DNA of 64,000 bases from Streptomyces sp. ISL-98 (GCF_018614055.1 NZ_JAGGPB010000058.1:52797-116796), one strand, 5' to 3'; shown: positions 24,560 to 33,373, counted from the first letter of the stretch. The notes: a model not told the origin generated them from the sequence alone. Numbers and translations are program-made.

Positions 24560-26908
24560 ATGTCTCCCACAGAACCCGAAGGCCCACGAGATACGTCGAG
24601 AATTCGTCGGCGGCGTACCGTGCGCCTGCGCACCCTGCTCATCTGGCTCGCGGTCGTCCCCACCGTGGCGATGGGCGCCCAAGTCGTCGTGACCGCGGAC
24701 CGCTTGCTGGAACAGTCGGAGCACCTGCGCGCCGATGTGGCGGCCGGTGAGCGGGTCCGCGCCCCCGTGTACAAGCTCATGGTCGAGATGCAGGCCGAGC
24801 GGACGATGACGGCCGCGCGCAGGGCGGGCTCCTCGGTGCCCGCGGACGACCTGCGGAACCGTCGCGCGGCAACGGACCGGGCCGCGGCCGGGTTCCGCCG
24901 CGCGGTGAGCACCGGTCGGCCGGCGTCCGAGCGGTCGGACCGCCACCTCACTGAGCTGACGAACAGCCTTGACGACCTGGACGCCCACCGCGAGCGCGCT
25001 GATGCCCGGAGCGGCAGCGCCGACCGCACGATGCGCTACTACACAGGTGTCATCAGCCAGGTGATTCACGTCTACCAGGAAGAGTTCAACCACACCGAAG
25101 ATGCCGAGCTCACTCAGGAGAGCCGGCTGGTCGCCACCATGTTCTCGGCGGCGGAGTTGGTGGCGCGCGAGGAGGCGATCCTCGCGTCCGGCGGGCCGTC
25201 CAGGAAACTGACGGACTCGAGGTTCGCCGAGTACGTCAACGCCGTCGGAGCCCACAGGTACCTTTACGAGGCGTCGATCGTGCCGTATCTGCCCGCCGAG
25301 GACAGAGAGGCCTACGAGGAGATCACCGGCTCCGGCGCGTGGCAGGCCAAGACCCGCATCGAGAACGCGGTGGTCGCCGAGCACGAAGACATTGACTCCG
25401 GCGTGGAGCTGCCCCTGGAGGCCGCCGGCTGGCGTACCGCGCACGACAAGTTGGGCGAGCGGCTGGGCATGCTCAATGCCGACCGTTCGCGAGGCGTGAT
25501 CGAACGCGCCGACGCCAAGGCGGCGGAGCTGGAGGCGGAGGTCGCCCGGCTGATCGCGGGAAGCGTCGCGGCGCTGCTGGCCGTCACCGCAGTCGTCGTG
25601 TTCACCACGCGCTCGATGCTGCGCCGCCTGCGCGGTCTGCACGAGCGCACGGTGACCATCGCCGAGGAGACGCTGCCGGACGTCGTGGCACGACTCCAGC
25701 GCGGGCAGTCCGTCGACGCGGACATGCTGCCCAGCCCCACCGGGGATCAGGACGAGGTCGGTCGTATCAACGACGCTTTCGCCCGGGTTGTCGCCGTGTC
25801 CGTCGACGGGCACCGGGAGCTCGCGGACGAGCGTCACGGCTTCGGCATGTTCGCCTCGGGCATCGCCTCGCGCACCGGAAACCTGGTCAGCCGTCAGCTG
25901 AGCCTCACCGAGGACCTCCAGGACACCTTCGGCCACGACGAGGCGCTCCTCGCCCAGCTGATGCGATCCGACCAGCTGACGGTGGGCATGCGGCGCCAGA
26001 TCGAGAACCTGCTGATCCTGTCCGGCGGCGAGATCCCGGACCCGCACACCGAGCCCATGCGCCTCGCCGACCTGCTGCGCGAAGCCGCCGCGGAAGTCGA
26101 GGACTTCCGGCGGATCGAGCGGCAGTCCCTGGACGAGATCAGCGTGGAACCGCGCGTGATCAGCCAGATCAGCCACCTCCTGGCCGAACTGCTCGACAAC
26201 GCCACCCGGTTCTCCCCGCCGAGGTCGAAGGTCGTCATCCGCGCGGAGCTGGTGGCCGACGGTCTCTCGGTCGAGATCGAGGACCGCGGCCCGCGGGTCA
26301 CTCCTGCGAGCTACGCGGAGATGAACCAGAGGCTGCACTCGGCCCCGCCGTACGCCGTCCTCGCGGAGAACGCGCACCGCCTGGGTCTCTTCGTGGTGGG
26401 TCACCTCGCCGACCAGCTGCCGGCCACGGTCACCCTGCGCCGCTCCGTCTACGGCGGGACATCGGCCGTGGTGATCATTCCTGGGGAGCTGCTCGTGCCG
26501 ACCGAGCGGGAACCGGCGCGCGAGCCGGCGTCATCCGCCCGCGAGGCACAGCCCGTTCACGAACGCCCCAGCCCCGAACGCCCGAGCCCCGCCCCGCTCC
26601 GCCTCGACGAGCGCAAGCCCGTACTGGTCCCGCAGGTGAAGTCCGAGCTGCCGAGCCGCCGGACGCCCGACCGGCCGCAGGCCGCCGACCGTGCGATACG
26701 GTCCGTGGCGCCGCACGGCGGATCACGCCCGGCCCTCCCCGAGCGCGTCCCGCACACCCACATCGCCGAACAACTCCGCGAGCCACGCGCGGCGGAACCC
26801 GCTGTCAGTAAGGACGCGGCGACGCCCGAAGAGGTGGCAGACGCCTGGGCGGACTACGAGCAAGGAACCCAGAAAGTGGAACAAGAGCTCCGACAGGATC
26901 AGCCATGA
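24560..26908 (+). CDS. cvnA: Conservon 2 sensor histidine kinase-like CvnA with nitrate-sensor-type domain
   Basis: 782-residue membrane sensor ATPase. A first membrane helix (TLLIWLAVVPTVAMGAQVVV, about 20-42) is followed by a long extracytoplasmic helical domain of the NIT (nitrate/nitrite sensing) type, a second helix near 331-352 (VAALLAVTAVVVFTT) and a HAMP-like region. HATPase_c follows with N-box ELLDNATRFSPP near 537. A Pro/Arg-rich tail of about 140 residues completes the protein. Unlike conservon 1, this CvnA has a full periplasmic sensor. ATG 24560 has GAGGA just upstream. It overlaps cvnB (ATGA). Confidence 0.92.
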   Translation: MSPTEPEGPRDTSRIRRRRTVRLRTLLIWLAVVPTVAMGAQVVVTADRLLEQSEHLRADVAAGERVRAPVYKLMVEMQAERTMTAARRAGSSVPADDLRNRRAATDRAAAGFRRAVSTGRPASERSDRHLTELTNSLDDLDAHRERADARSGSADRTMRYYTGVISQVIHVYQEEFNHTEDAELTQESRLVATMFSAAELVAREEAILASGGPSRKLTDSRFAEYVNAVGAHRYLYEASIVPYLPAEDREAYEEITGSGAWQAKTRIENAVVAEHEDIDSGVELPLEAAGWRTAHDKLGERLGMLNADRSRGVIERADAKAAELEAEVARLIAGSVAALLAVTAVVVFTTRSMLRRLRGLHERTVTIAEETLPDVVARLQRGQSVDADMLPSPTGDQDEVGRINDAFARVVAVSVDGHRELADERHGFGMFASGIASRTGNLVSRQLSLTEDLQDTFGHDEALLAQLMRSDQLTVGMRRQIENLLILSGGEIPDPHTEPMRLADLLREAAAEVEDFRRIERQSLDEISVEPRVISQISHLLAELLDNATRFSPPRSKVVIRAELVADGLSVEIEDRGPRVTPASYAEMNQRLHSAPPYAVLAENAHRLGLFVVGHLADQLPATVTLRRSVYGGTSAVVIIPGELLVPTEREPAREPASSAREAQPVHERPSPERPSPAPLRLDERKPVLVPQVKSELPSRRTPDRPQAADRAIRSVAPHGGSRPALPERVPHTHIAEQLREPRAAEPAVSKDAATPEEVADAWADYEQGTQKVEQELRQDQP

Positions 26909-27318
26909 CGACGACATCGAACGACATGATTTTCAGCATCCTGGACAACAACCTGAGCAGGATCGCCGGCATTCAGGGCGCCGTGCTCCTGTCCAACGAC
27001 GGCATCAAGCTCAGCGCCTACCTGCTCGAAGGACCGCAGGCAGAGCGCATCGCCGCCGCGTCCTCCGGAATCGCGGCCACGATGAAGGCGATATCCAGAG
27101 AGGTCGACGGCGGCCGGGTGATCCGCCAGCTGGTCGAGATGGACGACAGGTATCTCTGCATCGTCGGATGCGGGGAGGGCAGCACGCTCATCGTCGTCAC
27201 CTCTCGCAAGGCGCGGCTCGGGGAGCTGGGCGGTGAGGCGGTGCGGACCGCTCAGGCGCTCGGCGAGTGGCTGGGCACACCGGAGCGCAACCTGGCTCCC
27301 CAGGCGCCGACGTCGTAA
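26905..27318 (+). CDS. cvnB: Conservon 2 roadblock/LC7 protein CvnB
   Basis: 137-residue roadblock domain protein (IAGIQGAVLLSNDGIKLSAY, then DDRYLCIVGCGEGSTLIVV). Predicted regulator of the CvnD GTPase. It is coupled by ATGA to cvnA and by TAATG to cvnC. Sequence is clearly different from the conservon 1 copy, so the two sets are old paralogues and not a recent duplication. Confidence 0.92.
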   Translation: MTTTSNDMIFSILDNNLSRIAGIQGAVLLSNDGIKLSAYLLEGPQAERIAAASSGIAATMKAISREVDGGRVIRQLVEMDDRYLCIVGCGEGSTLIVVTSRKARLGELGGEAVRTAQALGEWLGTPERNLAPQAPTS

Positions 27319-27683
27319 TGGCGGACGATCCGCAGCACGGAGGCCGCCGCCGGACGCGGTTGTACGCCCTGACCGATGGGCGTACAACGGCTCCGCACAC
27401 CGTCCTGTCCATGGACACCACGATCACGGCGGCGGTCGCCGAGGACGCCCTCGGCGGCCTGCCCAGCGAGTGGCAGGCCATCCTCTCCATGTGTCCGGCG
27501 CCGAACGGGCGGGCGGTCGCCGAGATCGCGGCCCGGATGCACATGCGCCTCACTCCGATGGCGGTCCTTCTCGGCGAACTCGCGGACCGGGGGCTGATCC
27601 ACCACCGGGCGCCGTTGGCGGAGGCCGAGACCACCAATGTCCACCTGCTCATGAGAATCAGGGACAACCTTGCCCACATATGA
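27318..27683 (+). CDS. cvnC: Conservon 2 DUF742 protein CvnC
   Basis: 121-residue DUF742 protein (RTRLYALTDGRTTAPHTVLS at the start, and AVAEIAARMHMRLTPMAVLL, then GELADRGLI, as the helical winged region). ATG 27318 shares one base with the cvnB stop. It ends 14 bases inside cvnD. Confidence 0.92.
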   Translation: MADDPQHGGRRRTRLYALTDGRTTAPHTVLSMDTTITAAVAEDALGGLPSEWQAILSMCPAPNGRAVAEIAARMHMRLTPMAVLLGELADRGLIHHRAPLAEAETTNVHLLMRIRDNLAHI

Positions 27684-28245
27684 CACCCCTGCCCAGGAAG
27701 CGGCACCCGTCAAGATCCTTATCGCGGGTGGCTTCGGCGTCGGCAAGACGACCCTGGTGGAGACGGTTTCCGAGATCGAGCCGCTGCGTACGGAAGAGCG
27801 GCTGACGGCCGCGGGCGTCGGCGTCGACGACCTCGACGGCATCGAGTCCAAGACGGTGACCACCGTGGCGATGGACTTCGGCCGTATCACCCTCACCGAC
27901 GCCGGAGTTGTCCTCTACCTGTTCGGTACGCCGGGGCAGGAGCGCTTCTGGTTCATGTGGGACGACCTGCTGAACGGGGCTTTCGGCGCGGTCGTGCTGG
28001 TCGACACCCGGCGTCTGGACCGCAGTTTCCCGGCCGTCGACTTCTTCGAGAGCCGCGGGCTTCCGTTCGTGGTCGGCGCGAACTGCTTCCACGGCGAACA
28101 GCCGTACACCGCCGAGGAGATCGGGGCGGCGCTGCATCTGCGCGACCCGAACACACCCATCCTGATGCTCGACGCCCGCTCCCGCGAGAACGTCCGCGAC
28201 GCGCTGCTCTCGCTCCTCGACATGCTCATCGCCAAGGCCGGCTGA
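27670..28245 (+). CDS. cvnD: Conservon 2 Ras-like GTPase CvnD
   Basis: 191-residue GTPase with Walker A GGFGVGKTT and a standard switch II GTPGQERF, unlike the altered conservon 1 copy. It starts at TTG 27670 inside cvnC, preceded by AGGGA; no ATG or GTG lies between there and the Walker loop. No P450 follows, so this conservon ends at cvnD. Confidence 0.92.
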   Translation: MPTYDTPAQEAAPVKILIAGGFGVGKTTLVETVSEIEPLRTEERLTAAGVGVDDLDGIESKTVTTVAMDFGRITLTDAGVVLYLFGTPGQERFWFMWDDLLNGAFGAVVLVDTRRLDRSFPAVDFFESRGLPFVVGANCFHGEQPYTAEEIGAALHLRDPNTPILMLDARSRENVRDALLSLLDMLIAKAG

Positions 28246-28539
28246 CCGAGTTGACGCCGCACCGCGCCGCCTAGCCTTTCGCCCGAGACTATGCAGAATG
28301 GGCGAATTGCCTGCATGGATACTGATGTCTACATTCAGGGGTACTTGTGGGGCTCGGGATCCCCGCGCCAGTGATACCGGTCACATGGTGAGTGGTGTGC
28401 GGCAATTCGGCCGGAGCCAGTTCCCGTCTGTGGAAAGGAAGTTGATTTCCAATCAAGGACGGGGGCGTTCGGAATTCCCGGACCGGGGCCGCCGAGCAGA
28501 TTGTCCGGACGAATTCGGGGCTTGTTCCGCCCGGCTGAT
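28246..28539. other. Non-coding leader and promoter region
   Basis: About 290 bp between cvnD and the riboswitch. No gene is supported. It should hold the promoter of the LysM/SLT gene. AT-richer patches near 28300 and 28440 are candidate promoter sites, but no clear hexamers could be assigned. Confidence 0.5.
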
Positions 28540-28735
28540 TTCGCTTACGGTCACCGCAATCCGGGTGGACCGCCGAATCCTGCCGCCGTCCGGAAACCGC
28601 ACCCACCCACGTACGGCAGGAGCGGGGGACCCAGGTAAGCGCCGATCCGGCATCCGGAACGGCTTGGGGTGAAGTCGCGCTCACCGCGGCCGGGCATCTC
28701 CAGCCCGAACCCGACAGCTCACCTCGCAGGCGACG
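28540..28735 (+). promoter_or_regulatory. Cyclic di-AMP riboswitch (ydaO/yuaA class)
   Basis: The leader carries the conserved ydaO elements in order: TTACGGTCACCGC, CCGGGTGGACCGCCGAAT, GGGGGACCCAGGTAAGC, TTGGGGTGAAGTCGC, and the 3' signature GACAGCTCACCTCGCAGG, ending 14-17 bases before the start codon. In actinomycetes this riboswitch sits ahead of rpf and LysM muralytic genes and lowers expression when c-di-AMP is high. The 3' end lies so near the ribosome site that control of translation or of transcript release are both possible. Confidence 0.9.
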
Positions 28736-28749
28736 GAGAGGAATTTGTC

Positions 28750-29529
28750 ATGCCCGCAAAGGGTAAGCACCGTCGTCCCAAGACCAGTCCCCTCACTCGG
28801 GGCGTCGTCGCCGCAGGCACGGGTGGCGCCGTACTCGCTCTCCCGGTGATCGGCGCGGCGACGGCCCACGCCGCGGAAAAGGCGGCACCGGCCGCCAGCG
28901 TGCAGAAGGCCGTGGCACCGGCCACCGCTATTGCCGCGAAGGATGGCACTCCCAAGATCTATACCGTGATCGTGGGCGACTCTCTTTCCAAGGTCGCGGA
29001 CAAGCATTCCGTGAGCGGCGGCTGGAAGAAGCTGTACGAGGACAACAAGAAAGCGGTGGGCGACGACCCGCGGCTGATTCATCCAGGCCTCAAGCTGACG
29101 ATCGGCGAGAAGGCCGAAGCCCGCTCGGCAGACCGGGCCGACCGCTCCGAGCGGAAGAGCACGCCGCCCAGCAAGGCAGGCGCCGCCGCCGCGAAGCCCG
29201 CGACGTACACGAACGACCTGGACGGCTGGATCAAGGAGTCGCTGGCCGTCATGGCCAAGCACGGCATTCCGGGCACCTACGACGGCATCCACCGCAACAT
29301 CATGCGCGAGTCCTCGGGCAACCCGCTGGCCATCAACAACTGGGACTCCAACGCTGTGGCCGGCACGCCGTCCAAGGGGCTCCTCCAGGTCATCGACCCC
29401 ACGTTCCGGGCCTACCACGTGCCCGGTACGTCGCTGGACAGCTACGACCCGGTCGCCAACATCACCGCCGCGTGCAACTACGCCGCCGACCGGTACGGCT
29501 CGATCGACATGGTGAACGGCCCGTACTAA
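28750..29529 (+). CDS. Secreted LysM and transglycosylase (SLT) cell-wall hydrolase
   Basis: 259-residue exported protein. The signal peptide is MPAKGKHRRPK followed by a hydrophobic stretch, with a likely cut after ATAHA. A LysM domain (YTVIVGDSLSKVADKHSVSG) spans about 75-120 and binds peptidoglycan. A charged linker follows, then a lytic-transglycosylase-type domain (IMRESSGNPLAINNWDSNA, GLLQVIDPTFRAYH) with the catalytic Glu in MRESSGNP. It probably cleaves peptidoglycan during growth or spore germination. It resembles Rpf-like proteins in its riboswitch control. ATG 28750 follows GGAGAGGA. Confidence 0.92.
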   Translation: MPAKGKHRRPKTSPLTRGVVAAGTGGAVLALPVIGAATAHAAEKAAPAASVQKAVAPATAIAAKDGTPKIYTVIVGDSLSKVADKHSVSGGWKKLYEDNKKAVGDDPRLIHPGLKLTIGEKAEARSADRADRSERKSTPPSKAGAAAAKPATYTNDLDGWIKESLAVMAKHGIPGTYDGIHRNIMRESSGNPLAINNWDSNAVAGTPSKGLLQVIDPTFRAYHVPGTSLDSYDPVANITAACNYAADRYGSIDMVNGPY

Positions 29530-29583
29530 CGGCCCGTACCCACGGCTCGTACTGACGGCCGATGTGACCCGTTCGAGCTACGA

Positions 29584-29611
29584 CCGGACGGCGGCCCCGG
29601 CCGCCGTCCGG
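29584..29611. terminator. Hairpin terminator after the LysM gene
   Basis: An 11-bp perfect GC stem (CCGGACGGCGG) with a 6-base loop lies 54 bases past the stop and before the glycosyltransferase start. Confidence 0.7.
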
Positions 29612-29627
29612 CGCCATACTTGCGGTC

Positions 29628-30881
29628 ATGCGGGTGGCGTTGATGACAGCGGGTTCGCGCGGTGACGTAGCGCCGTACACCGGGCTCGCGCACGGCCTGG
29701 CGCAGGGCGGCCACGAGGTCACCCTGGTCACGCACGGCTGCTTCGCGCCGCTGGTGGAGGCGGCGGGGGTGGGTTTCCACCCGCTGCCTGTGGACCCGCG
29801 CGCGGAGCTCGCCTCCGTACGGGGCCGCGCCCTGCACCGCAGCGTCACCGGCGTGGGGAAGATGGCGCGGATGGTCGCCATGGCCCGGGCGCTGGTCGGG
29901 AGCATGACCGACGATCTGCTGCTGGCGGCCCGGCGCAGCGACGTGCTGCTGCTGTCCAGCTCACTGGGCCCGCTGGGCCACACCATCGCCGAAGGGCTCG
30001 CGCTGCCCAGCATGGGCGTCTACCTGCAGCCGCTGGCCGCGACTGGCGAATTCGCGCCGCCGGTGATCGGCACCCGGTCGTGCGGAAGCGCCGGAAACCG
30101 GCTGGCCGGACGTACGGTCAACGCTGCCGTGGACGGCATCTTCGCCGACACCACGCGTGCCCTGCGCGCCCGGCTCGGCCTCCCGCGAACCAGCACCCGC
30201 GCCGCCCGCCGCGCCCGCGAGCGCAGGCAGTGGCCGGTCCTTCACGGCTTCAGCCCCCTGGTGGTGCCCAGGCCCCGCGACTGGCGCCCCGGGCTGGACA
30301 TCGCCGGCTACTGGTGGCCCCACGACCCGCCGGAGGCCCCGCTGCCGCCCCGGCTGCGCGAGTTTCTCGCCGCCGGACCGCCGCCGGTCTTCGTCGGTCT
30401 CGGCAGCGCCACCGTGCCCGACCCGGACCGTCTGAGTCAGGTGGTGGTACGCGCCCTGCGCGCCGCCGGGCTGCGCGGCGTCATCCAGCGCGGCTGGAGC
30501 GGGCTGCACGCCGACGCCCCGGACATGCTCACCGTCGACGAGGTCGCCCACTCCGCCCTGTTCCCCCGGATGGCCGCAGTGGTCCATCACGCCGGCGCCG
30601 GAACGACGGCCGCGGGCCTGCGAGCCGGCGTCCCCGCCGTGCCTGTCCCCGTCCAGTTCGACGCGGCGTTCTGGTCCGCCCGCCTCGTCGCCCTGGGCGT
30701 CGCCCCCGGAGCACTACCGCTGCGCAGACTCGACGCGCCCGGGCTGGCCGCCGCCCTGAGGCGGGCGACGAGCGAGCCGTCGTACCGCCGCCGCGCAGGT
30801 GATCTGGCCGCACGCATCCGCGAGGAAGACGGCGTGGGACCCGTACTGGCCGCCGTCAACCGGCTGGCCGCACAGACTTGA
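29628..30881 (+). CDS. GT1-family glycosyltransferase (MGT/sterol-type)
   Basis: 417-residue GT-B enzyme. The acceptor domain starts MRVALMTAGSRGDVAPYTGL, the classic GSRGDVxP start of UDP-glucose:sterol-type and macrolide glycosyltransferases. The donor-binding domain has GLGSATV and HHAGAGTTAAGLRAGVP near residue 320. It transfers a nucleotide-activated sugar to a lipid or small hydrophobic acceptor; donor and acceptor cannot be told. It stands alone between terminators. Its last codons overlap the HAIR-like operator of hsp20. Confidence 0.9.
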   Translation: MRVALMTAGSRGDVAPYTGLAHGLAQGGHEVTLVTHGCFAPLVEAAGVGFHPLPVDPRAELASVRGRALHRSVTGVGKMARMVAMARALVGSMTDDLLLAARRSDVLLLSSSLGPLGHTIAEGLALPSMGVYLQPLAATGEFAPPVIGTRSCGSAGNRLAGRTVNAAVDGIFADTTRALRARLGLPRTSTRAARRARERRQWPVLHGFSPLVVPRPRDWRPGLDIAGYWWPHDPPEAPLPPRLREFLAAGPPPVFVGLGSATVPDPDRLSQVVVRALRAAGLRGVIQRGWSGLHADAPDMLTVDEVAHSALFPRMAAVVHHAGAGTTAAGLRAGVPAVPVPVQFDAAFWSARLVALGVAPGALPLRRLDAPGLAAALRRATSEPSYRRRAGDLAARIREEDGVGPVLAAVNRLAAQT

Positions 30882-30897
30882 GTGTGGGCTTGTCAAG
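30877..30897. promoter_or_regulatory. HAIR-like operator (HspR-type) at hsp20
   Basis: CTTGAGT-N7-TGTCAAG. The HspR consensus is CTTGAGT-N7-ACTCAAG, so 12 of 14 arm bases match with correct spacing. It overlaps the -35 of the hsp20 promoter, as expected for repression relieved by heat. Confidence 0.65.
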
Positions 30898-30918
30898 TTT
30901 GCTGCTGCGAGTTATATA
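30890..30918 (+). promoter_or_regulatory. Vegetative-type promoter of hsp20
   Basis: TTGTCA, 17-base spacer, TATATA: close to the consensus of the main sigma factor and rare in such GC-rich DNA. The -35 lies inside the HAIR-like repeat. Confidence 0.7.
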
Positions 30919-30965
30919 GGTGTTGTCGCCATGTGCATCCCGCACAACCAGGAAAGGAGTGACCG

Positions 30966-31391
30966 ATGATGCTCATGCGAACCGACCCCTTCCGCGAGTT
31001 CGACCGGCTGACACAGCAGCTGTTGGGCACAGCCACGAGTCCGAACGCCATGCCCATGGATGCGTTCCGGGCCGGTGACACCTTCGTCGTCGAACTGGAT
31101 CTGCCCGGGGTGGACCCCGAGTCGATCGACCTGGACGTGGAGCGCAACGTGCTGACCGTGAAGGCCGAGCGTCGCTCCTCCGCGGGCGAAGGCGCGGAAG
31201 TCCTGATCGCCGAACGGCCGACCGGCTCCTTCAGCCGCCAGATGTTCCTCGGTGAGACCCTGGACACCGAGGGCATCGATGCCTCGTACGACGTGGGAGT
31301 GCTGCGCCTGACCATCCCGGTCGCCGAGCAGGCCAAGCCACGCAAGATCTCCATCTCCGGTAAGAAGGCCCGCCAGGAGATCAGCGCCTGA
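30966..31391 (+). CDS. hsp20: Hsp20/alpha-crystallin small heat-shock protein
   Basis: 141-residue holdase chaperone that binds unfolding proteins in the cytoplasm without ATP. The N-terminus MMLMRTDPFREFDRL is the usual actinobacterial start. The alpha-crystallin domain includes VVELDLPGVDPESIDLDVER and the C-terminal GVLRLTIPVAE. AGGAGTGACCG precedes ATG 30966. Promoter and operator suggest heat induction through HspR-like repression. Confidence 0.95.
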   Translation: MMLMRTDPFREFDRLTQQLLGTATSPNAMPMDAFRAGDTFVVELDLPGVDPESIDLDVERNVLTVKAERRSSAGEGAEVLIAERPTGSFSRQMFLGETLDTEGIDASYDVGVLRLTIPVAEQAKPRKISISGKKARQEISA

Positions 31392-31503
31392 ACCCGGCGG
31401 GGCGGGACCGGGCGCCGCAGTCCGGGGCCCGCCCCGAGCGGGCCGTCCCCGGCGGGCGGGCCGCACGGGAGACGAGCACGGCACGCACGACGAAAGAGCT
31501 GAC

Positions 31504-31898
31504 ATGGTGATCAAGTGGGACGCCTTCTTGGCTGCCGTCCAGGAGCGGGGCCAGTACGCCTCCCGGGAGGAAGCGGAGCGTGCCACCCGCGTGGTGATCG
31601 CCCTTCTGGGTGCCCACGTCGTGGGCCCGAGCGGTCCGAACTCGCCACACGGCTGCCGGGCTCGTGCGCGCTCCTGCTGCTCAATCCGCTGCCCGCCGCT
31701 GAGCCGCTCGGGCCGCAAAGGTTCGTGCGGGCGACAGCGGCGTGGATCGACGGGGCCACCGAGGAGACCGCGCAGTGGGACGTCAGCGCCGTCCTCAGCG
31801 TCGTCGCCGACGAGGCCGACGACGAACTGATGCGCCGCATCCTGCTTCAGCTCCCACCGGGTTACGACCTCCTCTTCGGCCGTCCCCAGCCCATCTGA
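31504..31898 (+). pseudogene. DUF2267 protein gene with a frameshift
   Basis: The frame from ATG 31504 reads WDAFLAAVQERGQYASREEA, then ERATRVVIALLG, the DUF2267 start, but loses sense after GAHVVGP. The rest continues one frame over, from ERSELATRLPGSCALLLLNP through DVSAVLSVVADEADDELMRRI to the stop at 31898. One missing base near 31630, in the run GGGCCCGAGC, joins the two halves into a normal-length (about 131 residues) protein. It is either a recent natural mutation or a sequencing error in a GC run. DUF2267 function is unknown; the family often lies beside Hsp20 and CBS stress genes, as here. Confidence 0.75.
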
Positions 31899-31934
31899 GG
31901 CCCGCGCGTCCGGCCCGGGGGCGGCCAACCGGCC

Positions 31935-32498
31935 TCAAGTCTTCTTGCCCCGGCCGGACAGCGCGTCGCGCATCCGGTCCACGAGCCCGATCCCCGGAGC
32001 GAGAATCTTGTTGGCCGGCGGCGTGTCGGGGGCGCTGGGGTGCGGACGGGTCGGTGCCATCTTCTTCGCCTGCCGGACCTTGTCACCCAGGTCGTCCAGC
32101 ATCTCCGGGGTGCAGGCGTCGCGCAGCCGGGGCAAGAGCTTGGTCTCCTCGTCCGTGACATGGTTCCTGATCTCCGACATGAGCCGGGTGATCAGGATGT
32201 CGAACTGAGGATCCTCCGCTTCGCAGCTCTCCAGTTCCTTCATGGTGCGCTCTGCGGCGGCGTGGTCCTGCAGCTCCCGGTCGGCGTGTGCCTCGCCGTC
32301 CGGAAGGTGCTTGCGGACCGCGGGGTACAGGTACGTCTCTTCGGCGACCGAGTGGCGGACCAGCTCCATGGTGACCCGGTCCGCGTACTCCTTCCGCCGG
32401 CTGTCGCCCGTCGGCAGCTCCTCGATGTTGACGAACAGCTCCTCCACTTCCCGGTGGTCCGCGGTCAACTCCGAGATGACGTCCTTGCCGTGCTGCAT
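31935..32498 (-). CDS. Hemerythrin HHE-domain protein
   Basis: 187-residue helical bundle expected to bind a di-iron centre and O2 or to sense redox state. Ligand motifs are seen in order: TADHREVEELF, VRHSVAEETYLYP, LQDHAAAERTM and IRNHVTDEETKLLP. A basic Pro-rich tail follows. ATG 32498 has AGGAGCC upstream on the minus strand. The frame is open further upstream but without a family match. Its neighbours are stress-related (Hsp20, DUF2267, DUF2795, CBS). Confidence 0.9.
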   Translation of the reverse strand: MQHGKDVISELTADHREVEELFVNIEELPTGDSRRKEYADRVTMELVRHSVAEETYLYPAVRKHLPDGEAHADRELQDHAAAERTMKELESCEAEDPQFDILITRLMSEIRNHVTDEETKLLPRLRDACTPEMLDDLGDKVRQAKKMAPTRPHPSAPDTPPANKILAPGIGLVDRMRDALSGRGKKT

Positions 32499-32681
32499 GG
32501 TGTGGCTCCTGTTCTGAAGGCCTGTCCGGCCGCCAGTGAAACTCGTCCACGGTGAGGCCCGGGGCATTGCGGCTCCCGAGGGCGCGGCGCGAACCCCCTG
32601 TGGGCCGAGCCACGTACCCGTCGTGACCTGCGCCATTTCTCCGGCGGAAGGCGAGCTGTAGCGTTCCGAGCCACTCTCCTC

Positions 32682-33224
32682 ATGGATTCGGACGGCCCGG
32701 CAGTGTCCGCAGACCTCGCCCCGCTGATAGCGGCGACCGCTCAGTGGCTGACGCGCGCCTATCCGTCGGGCGGCGGGGCGATGGACGCCGCGCTCTGCGA
32801 GGCGCAGGCACGGCAGGCCGTGACGGTCGCCGCGTGGCTCCGGTATCCGACGTCGATGGACGCCGCCCTGGTCGCCGTGTCGGGGCCGGGGGGCTCCGGC
32901 AGGCTCGACTGGATCACCGGGGCGGACGCGACAGGCACCGAGGACCCCGACGGACACGCGTGGCGTACGTGGGTCGACGAGGTCGTGGTGAGCTGGGCGG
33001 CGTCCCTGCTCAGTGCCCCCGCCCTGGCCACGGCGGCGGTGACGGCACTCGCCGGGAGCGGGCACATGGACGGATCGCCGGTCGATTTCCGGCGTCTGGT
33101 CAGGCCCGGTGTACGGGACCGGGGCGCAGCCGCACTCCTGCGCCACCCGGATCTCCTCGCGCCCGTAGCCGAACTCCACAGCGCGCAGCTCCTCGCCCGC
33201 CTGAAACGAGAAGCGTCGGCATAG
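32682..33224 (+). CDS. Hypothetical protein, 180 residues
   Basis: Strong streptomycete codon bias supports it as a real gene, but I recognise no family. It is soluble and Ala-rich, without a signal peptide or membrane segment. It contains an N-terminal helical part with two TAxW-like stretches (ATAQWLTRAYP, TVAAWLRYP) and an RTWVDEVVVSWAASLL element. No good ribosome site precedes ATG 32682, so it may be leaderless or start elsewhere. It is divergent from the hemerythrin gene. Confidence 0.55.
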   Translation: MDSDGPAVSADLAPLIAATAQWLTRAYPSGGGAMDAALCEAQARQAVTVAAWLRYPTSMDAALVAVSGPGGSGRLDWITGADATGTEDPDGHAWRTWVDEVVVSWAASLLSAPALATAAVTALAGSGHMDGSPVDFRRLVRPGVRDRGAAALLRHPDLLAPVAELHSAQLLARLKREASA

Positions 33225-33373
33225 ACGGGCCCATCCCCGGCCGCGATGGCCGTCGCCACCCACTGCTCTCACTCACCGTGAGCCACTCGGATGCCCTACC
33301 TTGCCGCGCCTGTCGCCTGCCCCTCACCGAAGCTGATCGCAGGTTCAACGGGCTCAGGCCGGAGGAGATCGAG

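Noticed and set aside
23909..26404. Minus-strand open frame of 831 codons
   Set aside because: Shadow of the MarR gene and cvnA of conservon 2; GC-skew artefact.
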